The translations under genes were made by a program, and so were the position numbers. From positions 1 through 64,000 of the forward strand of contig NZ_MVKX01000007.1 of NCBI RefSeq assembly GCF_002018365.1: a stretch of 64,000 bases of DNA. Reading direction: 5' to 3'. Below, in pieces: positions 34,260 through 43,024 of this stretch; position 1 is the stretch's first letter; each line of letters starts with the position of its first letter. The stretch is from Acinetobacter amyesii. GTDB lineage: Bacteria; Pseudomonadota; Gammaproteobacteria; Pseudomonadales; Moraxellaceae. The notes below the pieces were generated by a model. That model saw nothing but the letters and a program-made list of their open reading frames with translations, made no database searches and had not been told where the DNA came from.

Positions 34260-36359
34260 ATGAATTCAATGCTGAAAGAAGACGTGAAATTATCTGATGC
34301 TTTACTGAAGCCTAAAACAGTTGCTTTAGTGGGCATCTCTGATGATCAAAGCAAAACTGCAGGGCGGCCTTTACATTTTTTAAGAAATGCAGGTTATAAA
34401 GGTACAATTTATTGTATTAACCCGCGCAGAGAAACTGTACAGGGTGAAAAAGCGTATACCTCACTTACAGATTTGCCAGAGGTTCCAGATCATGTCTATG
34501 TACTTACAGGTGCAGAATTAGCCTTAGATGCTGTAGAGGAATGTGGAAAATTAGGTGTTCCTGTAGTGACACTCATTGCGAGTGGTTTTAGTGAAGCTGG
34601 ACAGGAAGGCATTGTGCGAGAAAATAAATTGCGCGAATTGCAGGCTAAGTATCGAACACGCATTCTTGGCCCTTCAAGCTTGGGTATTGTAAACCTTTAT
34701 GAGGATTTATTCCTAACCGCAAATGCTGCATTTGCAGAACCAGGACTGCCAAAAGGCAATATTTTCTGTGCGTCGCACAGTGGCAGTATGATTGGGTCTC
34801 TGACTTCACGTGGACGTAATCATCACACGGGCTTTTACGGTTTAGTATCTGTAGGTGGTGAGGTTGATTTAAGTGTTGGTGAGATTTGCTTAGTAACTTT
34901 AGACAACCCCGATATTCATGGCTATATGTTGTTTTTAGAGTCCATGCGCCATGCAGATAAATTGCGTGAATTTGCTGTAAAAGCGGCTGAATTGAATCGT
35001 CCTGTGGTGGTATTCAAACTAGGGCGTTCACAAGTTGCCGCAGATCTGGCAGTTTCTCACACAGGGTCTATGGCTGGTGAAGATGCCGTAGCTGAAGCAT
35101 TCTTTAAAGATTGCGGTATTGCACGTGTAGAAACTCTAGATGGCTTCTTGAATGCGATTCCGCTGCTCAGCAAAGTGCCATCACAAACTGCCAATAAAAA
35201 ACAAATTAATGTGGGTGTTTTGACGACTACTGGCGGTGGAGCTGCAATGGTCGTTGATCAGCTCGGTATACGTAATGTTTCAGTTGTATCACCTACTGAC
35301 GAGACGATTGCCAAACTCAATGCACGTGGGGTAGAGGTTCATGCAGGCGGTATCATCGATTTAACACTAGCTGGTACCAAGTATGAAGTGATGAAAGCTG
35401 CGCTAGAAGTGCTTGAGGAAGCACCTGAATTTGATCTGATACTGGTCGCTTCAGGTTCTTCAGCCCGTTATCACCCAGATCTTGCAGTCAAACCGATTGT
35501 TGACAGTATTTCGACCTACAAGAAGCCATTAGTGAGTTTCTTGGTTCCTGATGCGCCAGAAGCGTTAAAGCAATTAAAACAGGCGGGCGTGCCGGCATTC
35601 CAATCACCAGAAGCGTGTGCTGATGTAATTAATGCAGCATTTTCTCGTCGTCAACCAATGCCAATCCCTGCGCAAGTTTCTCAGCCTAATGAATCGACTA
35701 CGGTCACTTTAGATGAAGATTCTGCTTATCAATTGCTAAGACCATTAGGCATTCAAAATGCTCCATATCAAGTGTTGAATGTTTCACAACCTAAAGCGTT
35801 GGACATCTCGTATCCAGTGGTTGTGAAAGTTTTGCATGATCAAATCAGTCATAAAACTGAAGTTGGGGGAGTTATTTTGCACGTACAAAATGACTCAGAG
35901 CTTCAAGCAGCGATTAATCAAATTAAGTCCAACGTTGAGAAACACTGCCCAAATCTGACTGTTGAAAAAGTTTTAGTCCAGTCGATGGTGAAAGGTCTTG
36001 GTGAAGTTTTAGTTGGTTTTAAACGTGACAAAGACGTGGGTCCGATTGTTATGCTGGCTGCAGGTGGCGTGCTAACTGAACTTTATAAAGACAGTTCAAT
36101 GCGTTTAGCGCCTGTTACGCTTGATTCAGCTTATGAAATGATTGCTGAAGTAAAAGGTCTCAAAGCTCTCGATGGTTTCCGTGGTAAGCAGAAAGGCGAT
36201 TTAAAAGCGATTGCCGAAACTGTAGTGGCTTTCTCTCAGCTAGCAGTATCTAAGGAATACTACATTGAAGAAGCTGAAATGAATCCACTTATCGTAAACC
36301 CACAAGGACAAGGCGTTACAGCTGTGGATGCACTCGTACATATTGCCAAGGAAGGTTAA
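34260..36359 (+). CDS. ADP-forming acyl-CoA ligase (acetyl-CoA synthetase, NDP-forming family)
   Basis: A 699-aa fused alpha-beta acyl-CoA synthetase that makes acyl-CoA from acid, CoA and ATP, yielding ADP and phosphate. Domain order: CoA-binding Rossmann domain (about 12-135, VALVGISDDQ), succinyl-CoA ligase-like domain (about 150-290) with SHSGSMIGS and SHTGSMAGEDAV, where the phospho-histidine lies, a second ligase domain, and a C-terminal ATP-grasp domain (about 475-695, VVKVLHDQISHKTEVGGV and EAEMNPLIV). It sits between acyl-CoA dehydrogenase 2 and the FadB-like gene and so activates the pathway substrate. In the dca system of Acinetobacter a CoA-transferase fills this role. Confidence 0.9.
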   Translation: MNSMLKEDVKLSDALLKPKTVALVGISDDQSKTAGRPLHFLRNAGYKGTIYCINPRRETVQGEKAYTSLTDLPEVPDHVYVLTGAELALDAVEECGKLGVPVVTLIASGFSEAGQEGIVRENKLRELQAKYRTRILGPSSLGIVNLYEDLFLTANAAFAEPGLPKGNIFCASHSGSMIGSLTSRGRNHHTGFYGLVSVGGEVDLSVGEICLVTLDNPDIHGYMLFLESMRHADKLREFAVKAAELNRPVVVFKLGRSQVAADLAVSHTGSMAGEDAVAEAFFKDCGIARVETLDGFLNAIPLLSKVPSQTANKKQINVGVLTTTGGGAAMVVDQLGIRNVSVVSPTDETIAKLNARGVEVHAGGIIDLTLAGTKYEVMKAALEVLEEAPEFDLILVASGSSARYHPDLAVKPIVDSISTYKKPLVSFLVPDAPEALKQLKQAGVPAFQSPEACADVINAAFSRRQPMPIPAQVSQPNESTTVTLDEDSAYQLLRPLGIQNAPYQVLNVSQPKALDISYPVVVKVLHDQISHKTEVGGVILHVQNDSELQAAINQIKSNVEKHCPNLTVEKVLVQSMVKGLGEVLVGFKRDKDVGPIVMLAAGGVLTELYKDSSMRLAPVTLDSAYEMIAEVKGLKALDGFRGKQKGDLKAIAETVVAFSQLAVSKEYYIEEAEMNPLIVNPQGQGVTAVDALVHIAKEG

Positions 36360-36362
36360 GTC

Positions 36363-38411
36363 ATGACAGAAACGATTCATTATGAAATAGACGGTTCAAT
36401 TGCGGTTATTGTGATCGATAATCCGCCAGTAAATACAGGGTCTTGGTCAGTACGTAAGGGGCTGCTTGATGCCGTTGAAAAATTTACTCAAGATGACACA
36501 CTAACAGCCGCTGTCATTATTGGTAAAGACAAAAACTTTATCTCTGGTTCAGACCTTAAGGAGTTTGGCAAACCAATTACTCCGCCAGAGTTGCCTCAAG
36601 TGATCAAGGCAATTGAGGAATGCCCCAAACCAGTGATTGCAGCCATTAGCGGTGCAACCTTGGGCGGTGGATATGAACTGGCTTTGGGCTGTGATGCACG
36701 CTTAGCGTCAGAAAATACAATTGTTGGTTTGCCTGAAGTGACTTTAGGTATGCTGCCGGGTGCAGGTGGAACACAGCGCTTACCACGTTTAATTGGAATG
36801 GCTAAAAGCATTCAAGTCATCTGTTCAGGGAAGCGCTATAAATCACAAGAAGCATTAAAGCTAGGGATGATAGATGTAATTGCAGAAGGTGAATTACGCC
36901 AATTTGCAGTAGAGTTTGCGAAAACAGCGCAAAAAAATCCATTATCAAATAAAACTGTTGAAAAAGATGAATCTGCTGAATTTGATGCCATTGTAAAAAA
37001 AGCATTGAGGGCTGGAAAACATCGACCGCCTGTTCAAGAATCAATCCGTTTGATTAAGGCAACTGCTGATGTTGATTTCTATGAAAGTTTGGCTGAAGAA
37101 CGACGCGTTTTCCAGCAATTGCGTATAGGTGAAGAGGCTTTTGCGCGCAGGCATTTATTCTTTGCTGAAACAAATGCTAAAAAAGTCATTAATTTGAAAG
37201 AAGCACCGCTTAAACCGCTGAAAAATATTGTTGTGGTGGGTGCAGGCACTATGGGAACTGGCATAGCTGTATCAGCTTTAAAAGCAGGGTTTCATGTCAC
37301 TATTTATGACCAATCAAAATCAATATTAGTTCAATGCAAATCGCGGATTGATTCCATTTATGAAGCAGATATAACATCCGCACGTATTAAAACCGGACTA
37401 AGAGATGTTCAGCTTGCACAGCTTGAACTTAGCGATCATGAATCCGCATTTGAACATGCGGACTTAGTGATTGAAGCCGTTTTTGAAAATTTAGCGGTAA
37501 AACAAGATTTAATTCGAAAAATTGAAAGTATTGCATCTGCAAACACCATTATTGCTAGCAATACCTCATATATTGATTTGGATGAAATTGCAGAAGTCAG
37601 CCTTCGACCAGAAAACATTGTGGGGATTCATTTCTTTAACCCAGCGCATATCATGCGTTTAGTTGAAGTGATCCACGGAAATAATACGTCTCAAGAAGTC
37701 ATCGCTACAGCATTTGCATTAGTTCAAAAATTAGGAAAACTCCCGATTATTTGTAAAAATTCCTTTGGATTTATTGGAAATCGTATATATGCGGCTTATC
37801 GATATCAATGTGAATTAATGCTGGAAGAGGGTGCTTTACCACACCAAATTGATGAAGCAATTGAACGTTATGGCTTTAATATGGGGCCGTTTGCGGTAGG
37901 TGATTTATCTGGCTTGGATATCGCATGGAATATGCGAAAAGCCAATGCGCATAAACGTAATCCTGAGGCGCGTTATGTTTCAATTCCAGATCAAATATGT
38001 GAATTAGGCCGTTTTGGTGTAAAAACTCAAGCAGGTTATTACAGCTATGCTGATGGAAAAAAGCAGATAGATCCCGTTATAACAGAGCTAATTATGTATG
38101 CCTCTGAACAGAAAAAAATTGTACGTAAAGAATTTAGTTCTGAGCAGATTATAGAACGTGTATTACTCACTATGGCCAATGAAGCGGCCTTGCTTTTGGC
38201 GGAGGGTGTTACAGCAAGAATGAATGATATTGATCTAGTGATGATCAATGGCTTTGGATTTCCTAAATGGGAAGGTGGACCTGCATATTGGGCGTCAAGA
38301 CAGAATCTAGATGAACTCTATGAAAAACAAAAAGCTTTGGCTGAAGTTTCAGGCTCTGGTTTTATTGCTGGAGATATTTCAATTTTTCAAAAACTTGCTA
38401 AAACAGCTTAA
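36363..38411 (+). CDS. Fused enoyl-CoA hydratase/3-hydroxyacyl-CoA dehydrogenase (FadB-like)
   Basis: Bifunctional beta-oxidation enzyme of 682 aa. The crotonase half (1-190) has both catalytic Glu residues, E105 in GGGYEL and E125 in LPEVTLG. The dehydrogenase half begins about residue 287 with the NAD motif VVGAGTMGTG (GAGTMG 293-298), followed by SNTSYIDLDEIA and GIHFFNPAHIMRLVEVI with the catalytic His, then two C-terminal helical modules. It converts the enoyl-CoA to 3-hydroxyacyl-CoA and 3-oxoacyl-CoA. It begins 3 bp after the ligase gene and ends the operon at a terminator. It resembles peroxisomal-type and PimF-like fusions as much as FadB. Confidence 0.92.
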   Translation: MTETIHYEIDGSIAVIVIDNPPVNTGSWSVRKGLLDAVEKFTQDDTLTAAVIIGKDKNFISGSDLKEFGKPITPPELPQVIKAIEECPKPVIAAISGATLGGGYELALGCDARLASENTIVGLPEVTLGMLPGAGGTQRLPRLIGMAKSIQVICSGKRYKSQEALKLGMIDVIAEGELRQFAVEFAKTAQKNPLSNKTVEKDESAEFDAIVKKALRAGKHRPPVQESIRLIKATADVDFYESLAEERRVFQQLRIGEEAFARRHLFFAETNAKKVINLKEAPLKPLKNIVVVGAGTMGTGIAVSALKAGFHVTIYDQSKSILVQCKSRIDSIYEADITSARIKTGLRDVQLAQLELSDHESAFEHADLVIEAVFENLAVKQDLIRKIESIASANTIIASNTSYIDLDEIAEVSLRPENIVGIHFFNPAHIMRLVEVIHGNNTSQEVIATAFALVQKLGKLPIICKNSFGFIGNRIYAAYRYQCELMLEEGALPHQIDEAIERYGFNMGPFAVGDLSGLDIAWNMRKANAHKRNPEARYVSIPDQICELGRFGVKTQAGYYSYADGKKQIDPVITELIMYASEQKKIVRKEFSSEQIIERVLLTMANEAALLLAEGVTARMNDIDLVMINGFGFPKWEGGPAYWASRQNLDELYEKQKALAEVSGSGFIAGDISIFQKLAKTA

Positions 38412-38443
38412 TCGGTTCTGTTTTAAGTAAGAGTTGCCTATTC

Positions 38444-38469
38444 GCCTGACTTCGCTCAGGCTTTTTTTT
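38444..38469 (+). terminator. Intrinsic terminator after the FadB-like gene
   Basis: Stem GCCTGA (38444-38449), loop CTTCGC, TCAGGC (38456-38461), then eight T. It divides the beta-oxidation genes into separate transcripts before the thioesterase. Confidence 0.85.
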
Positions 38470-38528
38470 ACTTGAAAGAAAGACATGAGGTCGTGATTTT
38501 TTGGAAATTTTTATTAATTTCAATTCAA

Positions 38529-38534
38529 TATAAT
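38529..38534 (+). promoter_or_regulatory. Possible -10 box for the thioesterase-thiolase unit
   Basis: A perfect TATAAT 34 bp upstream of the thioesterase ATG, just after the terminator. No good -35 box stands at 17 bp, so this may be an activator-dependent promoter. Confidence 0.35.
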
Positions 38535-38567
38535 CCAAATCAACAAATACTGACTTACAGATTGAAC

Positions 38568-39017
38568 ATGAGTGATCAAAGCAGTTTAACGATGAGTGTA
38601 TTGATGACACCGGATATGGCTAATTTTTCTGGCAATGTTCATGGGGGAACAATACTGAAGTTACTCGATCAAGTTGCTTATGCATGTGCCAGTCGTTATT
38701 CAGGAACCTACGTCGTTACTTTATCGGTCGATCAGGTTTTATTTAAGGAACCTATTAAAGTAGGAGAAATGGTTTCATTTCTGGCAAATGTAAATTATGT
38801 CGGGCGAAGTTCTATGGAAATAGGAATTCGTGTTGAAGCTCAAAATATCCAAAGTCGCCAAATACGGCATACCAACAGTTGCTATTTCACAATGGTGGCA
38901 GTTGATAATAATGGTAAACCGTCTGAGATCGCTCCCTTAAATGTTGATTCAGAACTTAAGAAATGCCGTTATGAAGCAGCTTTAAGACGTAAAAAAATAC
39001 GCCTACAAAATAATTGA
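38568..39017 (+). CDS. Acyl-CoA thioesterase, hotdog fold (YciA-like)
   Basis: A 149-aa hotdog thioesterase that hydrolyses acyl-CoA. The motif FSGNVHGGTILKLLDQVAYACASRYSG (about 18-44) includes the catalytic Asp of the hexameric YciA/acyl-CoA hydrolase type, and VGRSSMEIGIRVEAQN matches the second beta-strand region. The frame extends upstream to 38472, but that part lies over the terminator tail and promoter, so ATG 38568 (MSDQSS) is taken. It lies 38 bp before the thiolase gene. It may release CoA from dead-end intermediates. Confidence 0.88.
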   Translation: MSDQSSLTMSVLMTPDMANFSGNVHGGTILKLLDQVAYACASRYSGTYVVTLSVDQVLFKEPIKVGEMVSFLANVNYVGRSSMEIGIRVEAQNIQSRQIRHTNSCYFTMVAVDNNGKPSEIAPLNVDSELKKCRYEAALRRKKIRLQNN

Positions 39018-39055
39018 ATTTAATCAACGACACATATCTATAAAAAGGATTTATG

Positions 39056-40261
39056 ATGAAAAACGCATACATCATCGATGCCATCCGTACACCTTTCGGC
39101 CGCTATGCAGGCGGACTTGCACCAGTGCGTGCAGACGACTTAGGTGCATTGCCAATTAAAGCACTGATGGAACGTAATCCATCTGTAAATTGGCAACAAG
39201 TTGATGACGTAATTTACGGCTGCGCCAATCAAGCCGGCGAAGACAACCGTAATGTGGGCCGTATGTCAGCACTACTTGCAGGCTTGCCTTACCAAGTCCC
39301 TGCAACGACAGTGAACCGCTTGTGCGGATCATCCCTTGATGCGATTGCTATGGCTGCTCGAGCGATTAAAGCTAATGAAGCTGATTTGATCATTGCAGGT
39401 GGTGTAGAAAGCATGTCACGTGCGCCTTTTGTAATGGGCAAATCAGACAGTGCATATGGCCGCAGTCAAAAGATTGAAGATACCACCATGGGATGGCGCT
39501 TTATTAATCCAAAACTGAAAGAACTGTATGGCGTAGAAACCATGCCGCAAACCGCTGAAAATGTTGCTGAACAGTTCAATATTAACCGTATAGATCAAGA
39601 TAAGTTTGCTTTAGAAAGCCAACAGCGTACGGCAGCCGCACAAGCCAAAGGCTTCTTTAAAAACGAAATTATCCCTGTCAGTATCCCACAGCGTAAAGGT
39701 GAAACGATTGTGTTGGATACCGATGAACATCCACGTTCGTCAACCACAGCAGAAGGCTTAGCCAAGCTTAAACCTGTAGTAAAAGCCGATGGGACTGTGA
39801 CAGCAGGCAATGCATCAGGAATCAATGACGGTGCAGCAGCAATTCTGATTGCATCAGATGAAGCTGTAGAAAAATATGGTTTAAAACCACGTGCCAAAAT
39901 TATTGCTTCAACTGTCGTAGGTGTAGAGCCACGCATCATGGGCTTTGGTCCAGCTCCAGCAATCAAAAAGCTTCTTGATCAAACAGGTCTAACTCTAGAT
40001 CAGATGGATGTCATTGAACTGAATGAAGCCTTTGCTGCTCAAGCATTGGCATGTACTCGCGATTTAGGCTTGGCGGATGATGAAGCTCGCGTTAATCCAA
40101 ATGGCGGGGCCATCGCTATTGGTCATCCACTGGGTGCTTCAGGTGCACGTCTGGTAGCGACAGCCCTAAACCAGCTTGAAGCTATAGATGGAAATTATGC
40201 ACTTTGCTCAATGTGTATTGGTGTGGGGCAAGGAATTGCCTTGATCATCAGCAGAAAGTAA
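39056..40261 (+). CDS. pcaF: 3-oxoadipyl-CoA-type thiolase (PcaF/DcaF-like)
   Basis: A 401-aa thiolase. The start MKNAYIIDAIRTPFGRYAGG and the YGCANQAGEDNRNVGRMSALLAGLP stretch are the pattern of Acinetobacter beta-ketoadipyl-CoA thiolases. The acylated Cys is C90 (NRLCGSS); the second-half residues are in GHPLGASGAR and CSMCIGVGQG. ATG pairs occur at 39053 and 39056; AAGGA favours the second. It should cleave 3-oxoadipyl-CoA to acetyl-CoA and succinyl-CoA, the final step of dicarboxylate oxidation. In the dca context the name would be dcaF; PcaF, PaaJ and DcaF cannot be separated from sequence alone. Confidence 0.9.
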   Translation: MKNAYIIDAIRTPFGRYAGGLAPVRADDLGALPIKALMERNPSVNWQQVDDVIYGCANQAGEDNRNVGRMSALLAGLPYQVPATTVNRLCGSSLDAIAMAARAIKANEADLIIAGGVESMSRAPFVMGKSDSAYGRSQKIEDTTMGWRFINPKLKELYGVETMPQTAENVAEQFNINRIDQDKFALESQQRTAAAQAKGFFKNEIIPVSIPQRKGETIVLDTDEHPRSSTTAEGLAKLKPVVKADGTVTAGNASGINDGAAAILIASDEAVEKYGLKPRAKIIASTVVGVEPRIMGFGPAPAIKKLLDQTGLTLDQMDVIELNEAFAAQALACTRDLGLADDEARVNPNGGAIAIGHPLGASGARLVATALNQLEAIDGNYALCSMCIGVGQGIALIISRK

Positions 40262-40426
40262 AAACTCTTTAGAAGATTTCTAGGATCTCTAAAAATCTTC
40301 TAATTCATTATGATTTTTAATTCAGATAATTAATAAATTATTGATATTGATTTAAAAATATAAAATAAAATTTTTGAAAAATCAAAAAGTCATGGACGAA
40401 CCTTATTTAAAATATTGGAGATCTTT

Positions 40427-41680
40427 ATGCGCTTGGTTGTAAATACCCTTGCATTCACGGTAATGACTTTCATGTTCAGCAATGCATATGCAGGTGAAGC
40501 TGAACAACAACAAATACAAGAGTTACGTAGTGAACTTGAAGCAGTAAAAGCCTGGATTCAGCAACAAAACTTAAATACCCCTTGGTCAACAAATGCGAAA
40601 GTTGAATCATCAACCACCCCAGTACATTTAACATCAGATCATTCCCCAAAAACTGCGGACGCTTCTACACTGAAAAGGAAATCGAAGGGCGGAGCAGAGG
40701 TGAACCTTTATGGTTTTGTGCGTGCTGATGCTGCCTATCAAATTGAAGGTGCAAAAGGCATGTTTAACAGCATCAATAGCGTGACGCTAGAAGGAGATGC
40801 AAATAAAAAATCGACTGAAGATCGTTTAGATGCAACGCTTACAACTACGCGAATAGGTTTAGATTTTAAAGCTCCCAATCAAGAAGCAGATGTAAGCGGT
40901 AAAATTGAAATCGATTTCCGGGGTGGTCCAGATAAGGATACCGTCCGATTACGCCATGTTTATATGACTTATAACAACTGGTTAATTGGTCAAACTACCT
41001 CTAATTTTCTGTCTACTGAAACAATACCAGAAATGATTGATTTTAATGGTGCATTAGGTTCTGGTACCTACCGTACACCAATGGTTCGATTTACTGATAA
41101 TTTAAGTAAAAATACAAAATATTTTTTAGGTCTAGAAAAGGGTAATGAACAAAATCGCTTACCTACAGCCACAGCAAAAATTATTCATAAATTTGCTGAA
41201 GGAGCTGGAATTATTACAGTTCGAGGGATGGTTCAAGAGGTACGTGCACGTGATTTAAATGATGAGACTGCATTAGGTTGGGGGATAGGAGTCGGAACTA
41301 AATATGACATTGATAATATTATTTTAAGTTTTAATTATTCTCATGCATCCGGCGACAATAAATACCTATTATATAATGCAAATAATTATTTTGTAAAAAA
41401 TGATGATTTGGATCTTGTAGAGTTTGATACGTTCAATATCGGCACAACATATAAATTTAGTCCTAACTTACGCGGTACTTTAGCTTATAGTGCAATGCAT
41501 TATAAAGAAAACATGGTTGGTGGAAATGATCATCTTCAGCAAGGCTGGCTCAATGTCATGTATAACCCAATCAAACCCATTACACTCGGTATGGAATATG
41601 TCTATGGCGAGCGTCAAACAGTTGAAGGGATAACAGGTAACGACAACCGTATAGAAATCATGGCGAAATATGATTTCTAA
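40427..41680 (+). CDS. DcaP-like outer-membrane porin
   Basis: A 417-aa trimeric-porin-type protein of the DcaP family, which lets dicarboxylates and related acids across the outer membrane of Acinetobacter. A signal peptide (cleavage after SNAYA) is followed by a coiled-coil segment (EAEQQQIQELRSELEAVKAWIQQQ, about 24-47), a Ser/Thr-rich linker, then the barrel starting EVNLYGFVRADAAYQ and ending in IEIMAKYDF with a terminal Phe. GGAG precedes ATG 40427; an earlier in-frame ATG at 40415 overlaps that site. It follows the thiolase by 165 bp and closes the catabolic gene set. Confidence 0.92.
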   Translation: MRLVVNTLAFTVMTFMFSNAYAGEAEQQQIQELRSELEAVKAWIQQQNLNTPWSTNAKVESSTTPVHLTSDHSPKTADASTLKRKSKGGAEVNLYGFVRADAAYQIEGAKGMFNSINSVTLEGDANKKSTEDRLDATLTTTRIGLDFKAPNQEADVSGKIEIDFRGGPDKDTVRLRHVYMTYNNWLIGQTTSNFLSTETIPEMIDFNGALGSGTYRTPMVRFTDNLSKNTKYFLGLEKGNEQNRLPTATAKIIHKFAEGAGIITVRGMVQEVRARDLNDETALGWGIGVGTKYDIDNIILSFNYSHASGDNKYLLYNANNYFVKNDDLDLVEFDTFNIGTTYKFSPNLRGTLAYSAMHYKENMVGGNDHLQQGWLNVMYNPIKPITLGMEYVYGERQTVEGITGNDNRIEIMAKYDF

Positions 41681-41693
41681 GATAAATTAGCTT

Positions 41694-41724
41694 AAGGAAT
41701 AGAGAAATTTCTCTATTCCTTTTT
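41694..41724 (+). terminator. Intrinsic terminator after the DcaP-like porin
   Basis: A perfect 28-bp palindrome: AAGGAATAGAGAAA (41694-41707) and its complement to 41721, then T residues. It lies 14 bp after the stop. Confidence 0.88.
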
Positions 41725-41891
41725 ATATGTTCAATTTAATTACTTTGAGAGAAAAATATTTTTAAATTGACAACTATTTATGGGGAATTATTAAAGCCTC
41801 AGAATAGTTTTAGCAATAGAAAACTTGACATTTCAAGGAGGTAATCGTTAGTTTATATCAACATTAATGAACAAAATTTCAGATGATATCT

Positions 41892-41921
41892 ATTTAACAT
41901 AATAATTACGTTATGCGACAT
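41892..41921 (-). other. dif-like XerC/XerD site 1 (left end of the small element)
   Basis: XerD-type arm ATTTAACATAA (41892-41902), 8-bp centre, XerC-type arm TTATGCGACAT (41911-41921). The XerD arm is identical to that of site 3 and lies in the same orientation; the XerC arm agrees at 9 of 11 bases. An 8-bp centre, as in plasmid cer sites, is used instead of the 6 bp of dif. It is probably the left attachment site of the integrated element. Confidence 0.65.
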
Positions 41922-42354
41922 TCGATTTGAGCGCTTGCTTATCTTCTGCAATTGCATCACTGGAGATAATTGCCTTGTATAGAAATACAGGAATTCCATC
42001 TTCAACATCTTTTACTTTTAGTTCTTTTGTTCCATCTCGATATTCAAATATTGCAATCGGGTAGTTATCTTGATCGGCAATATAAAAGCGTCTGTCTTTT
42101 ACAATAAGCCTTTGATCTTCAAATTGATGTTGTAGTAGTCGCATAAATTTACTTTCATTGGGGGAAAGTAGATTTAGCTGTCTGATTCTATCTGCATCAT
42201 TGTAATAGCGAATTTTTTCTCGCTGTCTTTCGTTATAGCTGAGATATACATTCCTTGTTTTTTGAGTTTTGGGCTTTTCATTTTCAGGGCGTGAATCTCT
42301 CCAGAGGTATCCGAATATAAATCCGACAATGATGCAAATTATTCCAATAAACAT
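41911..42354 (-). CDS. Hypothetical membrane-anchored protein of the dif element
   Basis: A 147-aa protein with one N-terminal membrane segment (MFIGIICIIVGFIFGYLW), a basic linker (about 25-50), and a soluble domain (about 60-140). The pattern LSPNESKFMRLL ... YPIAIFEYRDGTKELKVKDVEDGIPVFLY faintly resembles DUF2726 nuclease-like domains (IEx D ... D ... GIP), but the match is weak. Its stop codon and last codons lie in the XerC arm of dif-like site 1, so the C-terminus was defined by the integration junction. The upstream gene (42354-42548) overlaps it by one base. Function unknown. Confidence 0.65.
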   Translation of the reverse strand: MFIGIICIIVGFIFGYLWRDSRPENEKPKTQKTRNVYLSYNERQREKIRYYNDADRIRQLNLLSPNESKFMRLLQHQFEDQRLIVKDRRFYIADQDNYPIAIFEYRDGTKELKVKDVEDGIPVFLYKAIISSDAIAEDKQALKSNVA

Positions 42355-42548
42355 TATTCGTCTTTTCCTAGAACATCTTGTCTATATTTAAGTACTTCAT
42401 CTGCTTTTAAATTTTGTAGATGATATTTAATAAGTGCATGTATTACATCACTTTCTGCCATTAGACTTTTTTTCTGTACAACAAATTTCATTAAGGTTTC
42501 TTTGATAGCTTCGACCTCATCTGTTCTCAGCTTATAGACTTTACTCAT
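42354..42548 (-). CDS. Small ribbon-helix-helix-like protein, candidate element repressor
   Basis: A 64-aa protein with the look of a ribbon-helix-helix regulator: a short strand (KVYKLRTDEV), a helix (EAIKETLMKFVVQKK) and a second helix (ESDVIHALIKYHLQNL). It is divergent from the small plus-strand genes, and the 114 bp between holds clear inverted repeats. By position it is the analogue of a phage repressor. Its stop overlaps the ATG of the membrane-anchored protein by one base. The family was not confirmed. Confidence 0.6.
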   Translation of the reverse strand: MSKVYKLRTDEVEAIKETLMKFVVQKKSLMAESDVIHALIKYHLQNLKADEVLKYRQDVLGKDE

Positions 42549-42624
42549 TTTCTCGATCTTCGTTTAACAGTTACTAAGTTAATTTTAACTCTATTTATTA
42601 GTTTACAAGTTACCTATAAACTTT

Positions 42625-42658
42625 GTTTAATTCGTTAAACCAAGTTACTAGGTAACTT
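42625..42658. promoter_or_regulatory. Two adjacent palindromes, candidate operators of the dif element
   Basis: GTTTAA-TTCG-TTAAAC (42625-42640) and AAGTTAC-TAG-GTAACTT (42642-42658), both perfect, lie directly before the ATG at 42663. Further AGTTAC half-sites occur at about 42571 and 42607. They fit binding sites of the divergent repressor-like protein. Confidence 0.55.
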
Positions 42659-42662
42659 TTAT

Positions 42663-42914
42663 ATGATTAACTACAATTTTCCTGATTTACAGTCTTTCAC
42701 CCAAGCGGCATTTAACAGGGTAGCTGAGCTTGTTTCTCAGAATGGTCAATGTGCAATTGATAACTTTGTTCCTGCTTTCTCCACAGAGCAGTGTTTAGAG
42801 CATTTGGCATTGGTTGCTTCTGAAATGGCTTATGACTATTCGCTGATTGATGCTCATGCAGATATCTATAAAAAAACAAATGCTGAATTAAAAGAAGAAA
42901 TGGGGGATTGCTGA
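42663..42914 (+). CDS. Hypothetical protein of the dif element
   Basis: An 83-aa acidic soluble protein without recognised domain (NYNFPDLQSFTQAAFNRVAELV, then ALVASEMAYDYSLIDAHADIYKK). It is the first plus-strand gene after the operator region, and its stop overlaps the next ATG (TGATG). No good ribosome site stands before the ATG; GGTAACTT is the closest purine patch. By position it is an early phage-type gene. Confidence 0.6.
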   Translation: MINYNFPDLQSFTQAAFNRVAELVSQNGQCAIDNFVPAFSTEQCLEHLALVASEMAYDYSLIDAHADIYKKTNAELKEEMGDC

Positions 42915-43021
42915 TGCTTATTCATTCGGTTCACCAGATCGACACAGTTGAATTTCCTCGCTGTTATTCAATCATGCATAAATCAGTTATTTCATTTCAT
43001 TTAACTCGTTGTTTGGGGTGA
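42914..43021 (+). CDS. Possible 35-aa peptide coupled to the preceding gene
   Basis: ATG at 42914 overlaps the preceding stop, and the frame ends at TGA 43021. The peptide (MLIHSVHQIDTVEFPRCYS...) has no known domain. The coupling by TGATG, with GGGGG upstream, is the only support for translation. Confidence 0.4.
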   Translation: MLIHSVHQIDTVEFPRCYSIMHKSVISFHLTRCLG

Positions 43022-43024
43022 TTC

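Noticed and set aside
38472..38567. N-terminal extension of the thioesterase
   Set aside because: It begins inside the terminator tail and spans the probable promoter; family members start at the MSDQ-type position.
39595..39966. 123-aa minus-strand ORF inside the thiolase gene
   Set aside because: Antisense shadow of a strongly conserved thiolase; no start signal or domain.
41911..42354. DUF2726 nuclease
   Set aside because: Only a short, weak resemblance in the C-terminal half; the catalytic pattern is not convincing.
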